Shown: positions 57,008-64,000 of the stretch, one piece after another | Layout: the number at the start of each line of letters is the position of its first letter | Position numbering within the stretch: position 1 is the first letter of the stretch | Origin: Marinobacterium rhizophilum DSM 18822 | Lineage (GTDB): Bacteria > Pseudomonadota > Gammaproteobacteria > Pseudomonadales > Balneatricaceae | DNA: 64,000 nucleotides | Assembly (NCBI RefSeq): GCF_000378045.1 | Contig: NZ_KB899095.1 | Location: forward strand, 200,526 to 264,525 | Direction of reading: 5' to 3' | Position numbers and translations under genes: made by a program | The notes under the pieces: model-generated | What the model saw: the letters and a program-made list of their open reading frames with translations, nothing else | Database searches by the model: none | What the model was told of the DNA's origin: nothing

Positions 57008-57260
57008 AGATCCCTTCCTGCTTCTGACGAAATTCCGACCCTGCCTGACAGTATTGCCATTCAAATAAGCTAAGGTTGATGTAGTTTGCAACAGACTGAA
57101 GAGCTTGTTAGTATCAATATTATCATAATTACAGATTTTATCACTATTTTCACTACCGCCATTGATGATCTATATCACAACCCAACCTGAATGGGTGTAA
57201 GGCGCTCTTCCATCCAATCTAGTAGGCTGCTGTGACCGGCTGTACAAGGGAATAACGACC
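57008..57260. promoter_or_regulatory. AT-rich divergent promoter region of the signalling island
   Basis: 253 bp between two divergent operons, with AT-rich stretches around 57105-57180 (for example TATCAATATTATCATAATTA). Both operons are probably driven from here, making shared control by the HTH-receiver protein plausible but unproven. Confidence 0.5.
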
Positions 57261-58082
57261 ATGAAAAGGATTTTTGGGCTGACCTGGACCCTGATGTGCA
57301 TGACACCTGCAATCCATGCAGAACCGGCCAAACTGTTTCAGGAGGTTAAGGGGGCAGGACCTTCTACACAGGTGGCAAAGCTCTTCTTTGAGCAGCTCGC
57401 CAGCCTAGATGCCGCCTCGGGCTATACCTTCAATGTTGAGGAGCGCTCCAGTAAGCATGCCGGGGGAGTGCGCGCCTCCAGCATATTCCTGTTTGGTCGA
57501 ACCGGTCGCCCCCTGTCGCCTGAAGAGCGGGCACTGGGCAAGGAAGATCTTTTCCTGGCCAGCCTTCCTGTGGGATTTGTCGTGGGGCCAAGCGTCGGGC
57601 TGAACAAGCTGAGTATCGATCAGGTCAAGTCGATCTTCTGCCGTCAGGTAGACTCCTGGAGCGAACTGGGCGGGCCGGACGAGGCCATCTTCCGGGTGGG
57701 CCGAGAGCCCCAAGAGGCCGCCCTGTCCGTACTTAAAGTCAGCTACCCATTTTTGGACAACGCCCGTTATGATTCCACCCTCAAGCGTAATCATGCGGTG
57801 ATCAATCTGCTCCAGGCACCGCCTGGACGATATGCAATTGCCTATGGGCCTTTGCCTAATTTTGACACGGCGTTAAGAGTCAGCATCGAAGGTGATCAGC
57901 CGTCACTGCCGATGGGACTGGTGTATGACATCTCCAACCGCGACCACCCTCTGGTCAAAGCCGCCAGGCGCTTTGCTCAGTCGAAACAGTGGAAAAGCTC
58001 GGTCAAGCAGCTGGGTTTGACCACGACTAATCTCCAACCCTCGCCCTCTAATGCGGTATCTGCAGCAACGGTATGTGGTTGA
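57261..58082 (+). CDS. PstS-like periplasmic binding protein
   Basis: 273 residues. A signal peptide (FGLTWTLMCMTPAIHA) leads into a PBP-like domain of the phosphate-binding type (SIFLFGRTGRPLS, KLSIDQVKSIFCRQVDSWSELGG, where the last block is typical of PstS-like proteins). No transporter genes follow; the next gene, a membrane kinase, overlaps by 10 bp. A sensory binding-protein role is therefore likely. The ligand may be an anion. Confidence 0.87.
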   Translation: MKRIFGLTWTLMCMTPAIHAEPAKLFQEVKGAGPSTQVAKLFFEQLASLDAASGYTFNVEERSSKHAGGVRASSIFLFGRTGRPLSPEERALGKEDLFLASLPVGFVVGPSVGLNKLSIDQVKSIFCRQVDSWSELGGPDEAIFRVGREPQEAALSVLKVSYPFLDNARYDSTLKRNHAVINLLQAPPGRYAIAYGPLPNFDTALRVSIEGDQPSLPMGLVYDISNRDHPLVKAARRFAQSKQWKSSVKQLGLTTTNLQPSPSNAVSAATVCG

Positions 58083-59755
58083 AGATTACAGTGCAACGAA
58101 CTCTCTCTGGCATTATTGGTCGATGGGGACTTTTGGCTCTCGCTGGATTGGCGCTCATCATCGGGGCCACCACGTACAGTCTCTATCAGCAACAGAAGCA
58201 GGCGCTGGTAATCGCTTACGATCAGCAGATAAAATCTATTATTGAGGTTATCGGAACTCAAAGCCGAGAGCTAATACTGTCTTTTGACTGGCCTGTACTC
58301 CAACAACTGCAGCGCGACGCTTCTCGAAAGCCCTCGATCGTTCAAATCTGGATAGAAGATCTCTATTCCGAAAAGGTGTTTGGCAGCAACGCAACGCCGA
58401 GCCAGAGTGGCCTGCGACTTGTAACCCGAGACATCGAAGAGAATGGTGTTCTCGTAGGCCGCGTGTCCGCCTTCCTGTCGACTGAAAGTTTGCAACGTTC
58501 CTTGCGTCGAGCGCGATGGTTGGCGTCCGCTACCTTTGGGACAGCGTTGCTGGCCGTGCTCCTGATTGCGGGGCTATTTGCACGGAAGCTACGAGCCAGT
58601 CAGGAGCTCCTGACTCATCAATTGAACGAGCTTGCCCAGCAAAAGTTTGCACTGGATCAACATGCAATTGTCAGTATTACCGACCCACAGGGCAGCATTA
58701 CCTATGTCAACGACAAGTTTTGCAGCGCCACCGGCTATTCGCGCGAGGAGCTAATAGGCAAGAACCATAGAATACTCAACTCCAACGAACACTCCAGACA
58801 GTTCTTTACAGAACTTTGGCAAACGATTTCCGGTGGGCAAGTGTGGAAGGGCGAGATTAAAAACCTTACTCGAACCGGTGAAGCTTGCTGGATGAAGTCT
58901 ACTATCGTTCCTTTTAAAAACGAGGGCGACGAGGTCGTCGAGTATGTCTCGATTCGGACTGAAATAACGGATTGGAAGCAGGCACTGACGAATGCGCAAC
59001 ACGCCAGCCTGCAAGCGGAAAAAGCCAATCGGGCCAAGTCGGATTTTCTGTCGTCCATGAGCCATGAGTTGCGTACACCACTCAACGCAATTATCGGATT
59101 TAGCCAGCTTTTGGAGCTCGATGATGAAACACCGCTAAGCGAGAATCAGCGAGAAAATGTCGGGTATATCATTGAAGGCGGGAATCATTTGCTCAGCCTG
59201 ATTAACGAACTGCTGGATCTGTCCAAAATCGACAGCGGAAATACCACTCTGAATATGGAGCCCATCCCCGTACTAGACTCGGTGGAGGCCAGTATTGCAC
59301 TGATTCAAGCTCAGGCGAATCAGAAGAAGATAGCGTTAACCCTCAATAGAGAGGTGGCTGAGGGAGAGCAATTTTTTGCAGACAGCAGCCGTATGAGGCA
59401 AGTGTTATTAAACTTGCTATCCAATGCCATTAAATACAACCATAGTGACGGCAGTGGGACCGTAGAGGTTGGGTGCGACCTGGTGTCCGAAGACCGGATC
59501 AGACTTCATGTCCGTGACAACGGTTGCGGTATATCCACTGAGCATCAGGAAAAGCTGTTTACACCATTCAATCGACTCGGCCAGGAAGGGAGCGCAACTG
59601 AAGGTACTGGCATAGGGCTGGTAATCACTAGAAAACTGGTTGAAATGATGAACGGAAGTATTGGCGTTTACAGCCAAGCCGGAAAAGGAAGTACATTTTG
59701 GATCGAAATGGAACGAGCTCATACAACGGAAAAAGAATCTTTGTCCAACTCGTAA
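58073..59755 (+). CDS. Membrane PAS sensor histidine kinase
   Basis: 560 residues. Membrane helices near 18-38 and 150-172 bracket a periplasmic domain. PAS follows (DQHAIVSITDPQGSITYVN), closely similar to the PAS of the kinase at 55181, then HisKA with H331 (SMSHELRTPLNAIIGF) and HATPase (NLLSNAIKYN, GTGIGLVITRKL). There is no receiver domain. It is translationally coupled to the PstS-like gene. Its output is probably one of the island's receivers. Confidence 0.93.
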   Translation: MWLKITVQRTLSGIIGRWGLLALAGLALIIGATTYSLYQQQKQALVIAYDQQIKSIIEVIGTQSRELILSFDWPVLQQLQRDASRKPSIVQIWIEDLYSEKVFGSNATPSQSGLRLVTRDIEENGVLVGRVSAFLSTESLQRSLRRARWLASATFGTALLAVLLIAGLFARKLRASQELLTHQLNELAQQKFALDQHAIVSITDPQGSITYVNDKFCSATGYSREELIGKNHRILNSNEHSRQFFTELWQTISGGQVWKGEIKNLTRTGEACWMKSTIVPFKNEGDEVVEYVSIRTEITDWKQALTNAQHASLQAEKANRAKSDFLSSMSHELRTPLNAIIGFSQLLELDDETPLSENQRENVGYIIEGGNHLLSLINELLDLSKIDSGNTTLNMEPIPVLDSVEASIALIQAQANQKKIALTLNREVAEGEQFFADSSRMRQVLLNLLSNAIKYNHSDGSGTVEVGCDLVSEDRIRLHVRDNGCGISTEHQEKLFTPFNRLGQEGSATEGTGIGLVITRKLVEMMNGSIGVYSQAGKGSTFWIEMERAHTTEKESLSNS

Positions 59756-59994
59756 GAAAGCGTAAAAATTCCCGTTTTAGTGCTCGTCATTATTAGAGTT
59801 TATCCGGTCATTATAGCGAGCCATGACCTCCCATGGAGAGACAAGAAACTCCGATAAAAAGGTCAAATAGTCCCTATGGCAAGGGTCATTAACCCCGCCA
59901 TCACAATAAAAAATAAATGGAGTTTTTACTTTATTCAGAGTAAAAATCAGTCAAAGCTTAACAAGATAAACCGCTGTATTTATCTAGCTATTCA

Positions 59995-61275
59995 TCAAGA
60001 CGCCGTCGTTAACTTGCTGGAAGCAGCATCACATAATGAAATGCTTTGCGTTATGCAAGAAGGTTCTCTGCGCATTAATACCTTCCCGCGGTGAACTGAC
60101 ATCAAGACTTCGCCTTGCTTACGCAATACGCTGTAGTCATCTTCACCGTCCAGAATTATAAAACTGGCCGGTTTACCGACTTCAATCCCGTATTCCTTCT
60201 CGATATTTAGCGTACGCGCACTGTTATCGGTGATTAAGTCCAAGGCCGAGCTGAAATCTTTATGCCCCATCATGTGACAGATATGCAGCCCGAAATCCAG
60301 GGTACGCAGCAGCTTGCCGTTCCCCAGGGAATACCAGGGATCGTAGATGGAATCCTGGCCAAAACACACATTCATCCCTGCCTCAGTGAGCTCCTTCACG
60401 CGTGTGAGCCCCCTGCGCTTGGGATAGGAATCAAAACGCCCCTGCAAATGAATGCTTTCGGTCGGGCAGGAGATAAAGTTGATCTGCGATTTTTTCAGGA
60501 GGCGGAACAGCTTCGAGCAGTAGGCGTTGTCATAGGAGCCCATCGCCGTGGTATGGCTGGCCGTAACTCGAGACCCAAGATCGTTCGCCAGGGCTTCGTA
60601 CGCGAGCACCTCCAGGAAGCGAGAATTTGGATCGTCGGTCTCGTCGCAGTGAACATCAACCAAACGGTCATACTTCAGCGCCAATTCGATAACGGTCTTC
60701 ATCGACTGCTCACCCAGTTCCCGGGTGTACTCGAAGTGCGGTATACCGCCGATCACGTCGACTCCGTACTCCAGCGCCTCCTCCATGTACTGGAGACCGT
60801 TGGGGTAGGACAGCAAACCATCTTGCGGGAAGGCAACGACCTGAATCCGGACCTTGTCTTTCAGCACATCCCGAATATCGCACAGCGTCTTGAGACCGAT
60901 CAGGCTTGGATCTGAAATATCGGCATGCGTGCGGATGTGTTGCACACCATTGTTCACCAGAAGCTCAATCGTTTCCAGCGCTCTGCTACGTATGTCTTCC
61001 TCACTCAGCATCGGCTTGCGCTCGCTCCAGCACTGAATGCCTTCGAAAAGCGTACCGCTGATATTCCAGTTCGGCTCTCCAGCCGTCAGCGCAGCATCCA
61101 GATGAATATGGGGTTCAACGAAGGGTGCACACAGAAGCCTGCCCTGTGCATCAACCTCACCCTCAGAGAATGCCACAGAACCATCCTGTCGCTTTATCTC
61201 AGTAAATACGCCATCCTCAACCGTAAGGGAGTACAGCTCTTCACTCTTTCTTAACCGGGCATTGATAATTTTCAT
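59995..61275 (-). CDS. Cytosine deaminase-like amidohydrolase (CodA family)
   Basis: 426 residues closely following E. coli CodA: metal ligands HIH in EPHIHLDAA, Gln in VAFPQDG, VHCDETDD with the catalytic Glu, the ASHTTAMGSYD segment and the metal-binding Asp in FGQDSIYDPW. The residue after that Asp is Ser, where E. coli CodA has Asp314. A CodB-like permease in the same operon supports uptake and deamination of cytosine or a related base. ATG 61275 is used; GTG 61284 is possible. The region from here to 59755 holds no convincing gene. Confidence 0.9.
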   Translation of the reverse strand: MKIINARLRKSEELYSLTVEDGVFTEIKRQDGSVAFSEGEVDAQGRLLCAPFVEPHIHLDAALTAGEPNWNISGTLFEGIQCWSERKPMLSEEDIRSRALETIELLVNNGVQHIRTHADISDPSLIGLKTLCDIRDVLKDKVRIQVVAFPQDGLLSYPNGLQYMEEALEYGVDVIGGIPHFEYTRELGEQSMKTVIELALKYDRLVDVHCDETDDPNSRFLEVLAYEALANDLGSRVTASHTTAMGSYDNAYCSKLFRLLKKSQINFISCPTESIHLQGRFDSYPKRRGLTRVKELTEAGMNVCFGQDSIYDPWYSLGNGKLLRTLDFGLHICHMMGHKDFSSALDLITDNSARTLNIEKEYGIEVGKPASFIILDGEDDYSVLRKQGEVLMSVHRGKVLMRREPSCITQSISLCDAASSKLTTAS

Positions 61276-61308
61276 AATGCTCACTCTGACCTAATATGAA
61301 TAAAGCTT

Positions 61309-61763
61309 TTACGAACCAATATTCTGGTTCAGAAAAATAATTTGCTCGATAAGCAGCACATTCTGCACATTGAGGCGAGAAAAAGAATCGTTCAAATTGT
61401 GCCCTATCAGTTTTTCTATACGTTTGAATCTAAGCGTATTACGGTGAATTCCCAGATATTCAGCCGCATGCTCCAAAATTCGGGACGGAATCTTTTGAAT
61501 GTATTCAGAACCCGCCAGTATCACCAGTCCGGCGACGTCACACTTCACAGCGTCGTGAACGAGCTGTATCAGGTTGGTCTCATTACGGCGGTGATGGATA
61601 CCCGTCACAAATACGAGTTCCCCCCTGTCACCCAGGGCACGAAGCTGTCGTTCTCCGCACAGTACGGCCAGCGTACCACCCTGCTGCCTCCTTGCAGGCC
61701 TGCGCGAAGGCGGATTTCTTCCAGCCTCGGCAGGCGCGTGATGCCAGCACAGGTGATAGCCAT
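61309..61763 (-). pseudogene. Broken PucR-family regulator (frameshift and internal deletion)
   Basis: Starting at ATG 61763, one base after the permease stop, the frame encodes a PucR N-terminus (MAITCAGITRLPRLEEIRLR onward). It hits a stop after WVTGGNSYL. One extra G in the six-base G run (61620-61625) would restore ELVFVTGIHHRRNETN and the rest of the PucR domain. The second fragment then passes directly from IPSRILEHAAE to the C-terminal HTH (GIHRNTLRFKRIEKLIG), without the usual roughly 300-residue middle. Two lesions suggest a dead gene, though a sequencing slip could explain the first. Confidence 0.8.
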
Positions 61764-61764
61764 A

Positions 61765-63021
61765 TCAGCCCCGAACCTCACCCAAAGCAGGCTGTTGTGC
61801 TAATGCTTTGACCAGAACCGTGTAGCACAGCATGGCGCAGAAGACACCGATCACCGGCGGCAATACCGGCGAGAAGTACGCAGCCGCAGAACCTATTGCG
61901 TAAGAGATTAGACCGGTCCAGTTGAACGCGGGCAGGCTGGCTTCCTGGAGTTTCGGATAGCTGCCACCATGCTTCACCCAGAAGTCAGCCATAATCACGC
62001 CGCCAATCGGAGGAATAAAGGTACCCAGAAGCACCAGGAACGGGATGAGCATGTTGTACATACCCCCCACAGCCAGCACGATGCCGATAATCGCACCACC
62101 GACCGTGACCAGGCGCCGCCTGTCTGTGCGCAGCAGGTTACAACCGGCAACCGCGAAGTTGTAAATGGTGTTGTCCTGCGTTGTCCAAATGTTGAGGAAC
62201 AGCATCAGCACCGCAAGCACAACAAAGCCCTGCGCCAGCATCACATCAACAATATCGGCCTGCTGGTAGATCAGTGACCCAAGTGCACCCGTCAACACCA
62301 TCAAGCCGTTACCCACAAAGAAAGCTGCCATTGTGGCAATAACAGCCACTCGCGGGCTTTTGGCAAAGCGGCTCCAGTTGGTTGCCTGAGTACCGCCAGA
62401 GACAAAGGTACCGATAACAACGGTAATTGCGGCGGCAAAGCTCATGCTTTCGCTGGGCTCTTGCCCCATCAAGCCGGCCAAGCCACCCGCGTCAACAAGA
62501 CCGGTGTACAGGCTAACCAGAATAAACAGCATCATTGCCGGGACAGCAATACGAGACAGCCAGTCGAGACCTTTATATCCAATCATCGCCGTAATGCAGA
62601 AAGCGAACCCGAACAGGATCATCAAGGGAATCTCAAAGGATTCGGAAAGCCCCGTTGTTTTTACCAGTACGATGGCGATGGTAGCGATTCCCCAGGCGTA
62701 CCAGCCGATTTGGGTGAATCCGAGTATAACGTCCGACAGCTTGCTTCCCGCTTCCCCGAAGCAGAAGCGGCCCATCAGCGCAGTGTTCAAACCACTTTTG
62801 CACGCGATGTAACCCAATGCCGCTGCATAGGCTCCCAGCAGCAGGTTGCCGATAATGATAGCCGATAGCAGCTCTTCAAACGCAAAGGCCTGACCGAGTG
62901 ATCCTCCGGCCCACATTGTCGAGGTGAAGAAGGTGAAGCCGAGCAATATGACCGATATTGAGAGGAGCCCTTTACGCTTATCTTTGGGCACTTCGCTCAA
63001 AGGATAGTCCGTCGTTTCCAT
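61765..63021 (-). CDS. Cytosine permease-like NCS1 transporter (CodB family)
   Basis: 418 residues with about 12 hydrophobic helices. Alignable E. coli CodB blocks include GFTFFTSTMWAGGSLGQ, IIGNLLLGAYAAALGYI, GFTQIGWYAWG and LNIWTTQDNTIYN near the middle and IPPIGGVIMADF. NCS1 carriers import nucleobases with Na+ or H+. GGGG lies 9 nt before the ATG. It heads an operon with the pucR remnant and the deaminase. Confidence 0.92.
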   Translation of the reverse strand: METTDYPLSEVPKDKRKGLLSISVILLGFTFFTSTMWAGGSLGQAFAFEELLSAIIIGNLLLGAYAAALGYIACKSGLNTALMGRFCFGEAGSKLSDVILGFTQIGWYAWGIATIAIVLVKTTGLSESFEIPLMILFGFAFCITAMIGYKGLDWLSRIAVPAMMLFILVSLYTGLVDAGGLAGLMGQEPSESMSFAAAITVVIGTFVSGGTQATNWSRFAKSPRVAVIATMAAFFVGNGLMVLTGALGSLIYQQADIVDVMLAQGFVVLAVLMLFLNIWTTQDNTIYNFAVAGCNLLRTDRRRLVTVGGAIIGIVLAVGGMYNMLIPFLVLLGTFIPPIGGVIMADFWVKHGGSYPKLQEASLPAFNWTGLISYAIGSAAAYFSPVLPPVIGVFCAMLCYTVLVKALAQQPALGEVRG

Positions 63022-63150
63022 AGTCGTAACCCCAATTTAAATAGGAAGTTCGCAGTCTCAGTATTGGTTAGAGCAATTCCTATTCCACAGAGCCGACTCC
63101 CCCCACCCCATCAATAAATTGTTCACCAGTGACATGTTTAGCACCAAAAC

Positions 63151-63169
63151 GTTGTGCATAGTGCACAAC
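63151..63169. promoter_or_regulatory. Perfect palindrome upstream of the permease operon
   Basis: GTTGTGCATAGTGCACAAC has perfect 8-bp arms and a 3-nt centre, 130 bp before the permease start. It is a likely operator for control of nucleobase uptake. The regulator is unknown, since the local PucR gene is broken. Confidence 0.6.
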
Positions 63170-63474
63170 TAAAGACCATGGCAGATTAGCGCTGATTCGA
63201 TCACGGACAACCTTGGGAACCGGGTTTTATCCTCCATGCTCAATAGTAGGGCATAGTGGTATATTTTGGAGCCCATGAACGCGCCCGGCAGACTTAGGGG
63301 CTCTGTTTAACCAAATATGTCACGCCGCAGGCTATGCCGAGCCATCCGGCGGCAGCGTGCACCTCGGTTCTCCAAGCAGATTGCGGCAGACCGTATCGAT
63401 CCTGCTGTCACATCGCAGGACAGCTGAAAGTGGCGCTGTATCTTCACCATGTTAGGGTCATCGCCAGACAGCCA

Positions 63475-63513
63475 AAACAAAAACGTCCCGACCGAAGGTC
63501 GAGGCGTTTTTTT
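63475..63513 (-). terminator. Terminator-like stem beside the 5S remnant
   Basis: Read leftward, a CG-rich stem (CGCCTCGACC / GGTCGGGACG) with loop TTC is flanked by A7 and T5 runs. It parallels the functional 5S terminator at 63739, supporting duplication of an rRNA operon end. Confidence 0.7.
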
Positions 63514-63523
63514 GTTTAAATAA

Positions 63524-63599
63524 ACACTTGGCGATGATCTGACCTGGCATGCCCCCTGGATAGCTACAATGCACAACACTCGGAGATACCGTGTTGACG
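63524..63599 (-). pseudogene. Degenerate 5S rRNA remnant
   Basis: In plus orientation CACTTGGCGATGATCT and CGGAGATACCGTGTT match the 3' and central parts of the 5S gene at 63781 (TGCTTGGCGATGACCT and CGGCGATACCGCGTT). The sequence between them is diverged and about 9 bp longer, and the 5' third is missing. It is followed leftward by its own terminator-like stem. Confidence 0.6.
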
Positions 63600-63738
63600 T
63601 TTCAAGGATGCACTAATTCCGCAGGAGCAGGGATGCTCAGGAGCGGTCGCGCACGAGCGCCGCGGCGGATAAAGCGCGGACGGGATCAGGCGCCTCTTTG
63701 CCTTCACTTTCTGCAGCGATTTTTTCCATTGCACAGAC

Positions 63739-63770
63739 AAAAACGCCCCGACCAATGGCCGGGGCGTTTT
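63739..63770 (-). terminator. Rho-independent terminator of the rRNA operon
   Basis: Read leftward, AAAACGCCCCGGCC and GGTCGGGGCG form a strong stem ending in TTTTTG, 11 bp past the 5S end. Confidence 0.9.
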
Positions 63771-63780
63771 CGTTGAATAA

Positions 63781-63900
63781 ATGCTTGGCGATGACCTACT
63801 CTCACATGGGGAAACCCCACACTACCATCGGCGATACCGCGTTTCACTACTGAGTTCGGGATGGGATCAGGTGGTTCCACAGCTCTATTGTCGCCAAGCA
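63781..63900 (-). rRNA. rrf: 5S ribosomal RNA
   Basis: On the minus strand the 120-nt sequence begins TGCTTGGCGAC and ends CGCCAAGCAT, which pair as helix I. Conserved internal parts are present: CCACCTGATCCCATCCCGAA, CTCAGTAGTGAAACG and GCCGATGGTAGTGTGGGG. It is the last gene of a leftward rRNA operon. Confidence 0.97.
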
Positions 63901-64000
63901 AAACTTGTACAATACGGATTCTGGTCTCGACCGGCCTTGGCCTGTCGCGACGTACTTAATTCGAGGTGTGCGTGCGTTGTTTCAACGCCCTGTCTTGTCT
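63901..64000. other. Spacer between 5S and an expected 23S rRNA gene
   Basis: No gene is recognised in these last 100 bases. Given leftward transcription of 5S, they are probably the 23S-5S spacer of the operon, with 23S beyond the window edge. Confidence 0.6.

Noticed and set aside
59876..60094. Small plus-strand frame overlapping the deaminase 3' end
   Set aside because: Antisense to the conserved deaminase C-terminus, Lys/Asn-rich start, no ribosome site.
63901..64000. 3' end of 23S rRNA
   Set aside because: The sequence does not contain a recognisable conserved 23S 3' end; it fits the 23S-5S spacer better.

Overview
The window comes from a GC-rich gammaproteobacterium, most likely a marine or Oceanospirillales-like organism. 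This is inferred from a TRAP/Xsc-type taurine pathway, two DUF3461 genes, an E. coli/Pseudomonas-like 5S rRNA and the high density of two-component and cyclase signalling genes. No genus can be assigned from the sequence alone. No tRNA, CRISPR array, prophage or intact insertion sequence was seen.

Layout. 1-3.4 kb: a large zinc-ribbon/cyclase/AAA/TPR regulator running off the left edge, followed by a 288-bp MITE-like element. 3.9-7.6 kb: a response regulator, sensor kinase and VWA protein operon. 7.9-10.3 kb: small genes (glutaredoxin-like, two DUF3461 paralogues, a possible ribbon-helix-helix protein, a flagellar-axial-like small protein). 10.4-20.7 kb: a complete non-phosphorylative L-fucose catabolic locus. 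A leftward seven-gene operon (UxaA-type dehydratase, SDR, ABC importer of three genes, FAH-family hydrolase, aldo-keto reductase) faces a rightward GntR regulator, FucU mutarotase and COG3618 lactonase, with palindromic operators between. The expected flow is L-fucose to fuconolactone, fuconate, 2-keto-3-deoxyfuconate, 2,4-diketo-3-deoxyfuconate, then pyruvate plus lactate. 20.8-21.5 kb: a decayed, internally deleted copy of the cyclase-PEBP gene pair that is intact at 43.7-46.1 kb. 21.6-26.9 kb: TSUP-type exporter, succinate-semialdehyde-type dehydrogenase and cobST without cobN.

27.2-41.7 kb: a taurine dissimilation locus: TRAP importer, UspA, Pta, Xsc, alanine dehydrogenase, a MocR regulator and taurine:pyruvate aminotransferase. 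Taurine is imported and transaminated to sulfoacetaldehyde. Xsc converts this to acetyl phosphate plus sulfite, Pta makes acetyl-CoA, and Ald regenerates pyruvate and releases ammonium. Three copies of a shared element (YTGGC, then 16 bp, then AASTGGTTCTA) lie 140-185 bp upstream of the TRAP operon, ald-xsc and tpa, and are proposed TauR operators. A lipoprotein/membrane gene pair and an AT-rich spacer interrupt the locus.

42-48 kb: thiS with a divergent thiG, a second small flagellar-like gene, a cyclase fused to a periplasmic LivK-like domain, a PEBP protein, a small membrane protein and an M15 peptidase. 48.6-59.8 kb: a dense signalling island with an HTH-receiver regulator, four histidine kinases (two with their own receiver), an HD-GYP phosphodiesterase and two periplasmic binding proteins each paired with a kinase. 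This is the best candidate for an undescribed multi-input system, probably acting through c-di-GMP. 60-63 kb: a cytosine-deaminase-like gene, a broken PucR regulator and a CodB-like permease with an upstream palindrome. 63.4-64 kb: a degenerate 5S remnant, then the true 5S gene and terminator of a leftward rRNA operon whose 23S lies beyond the right edge.
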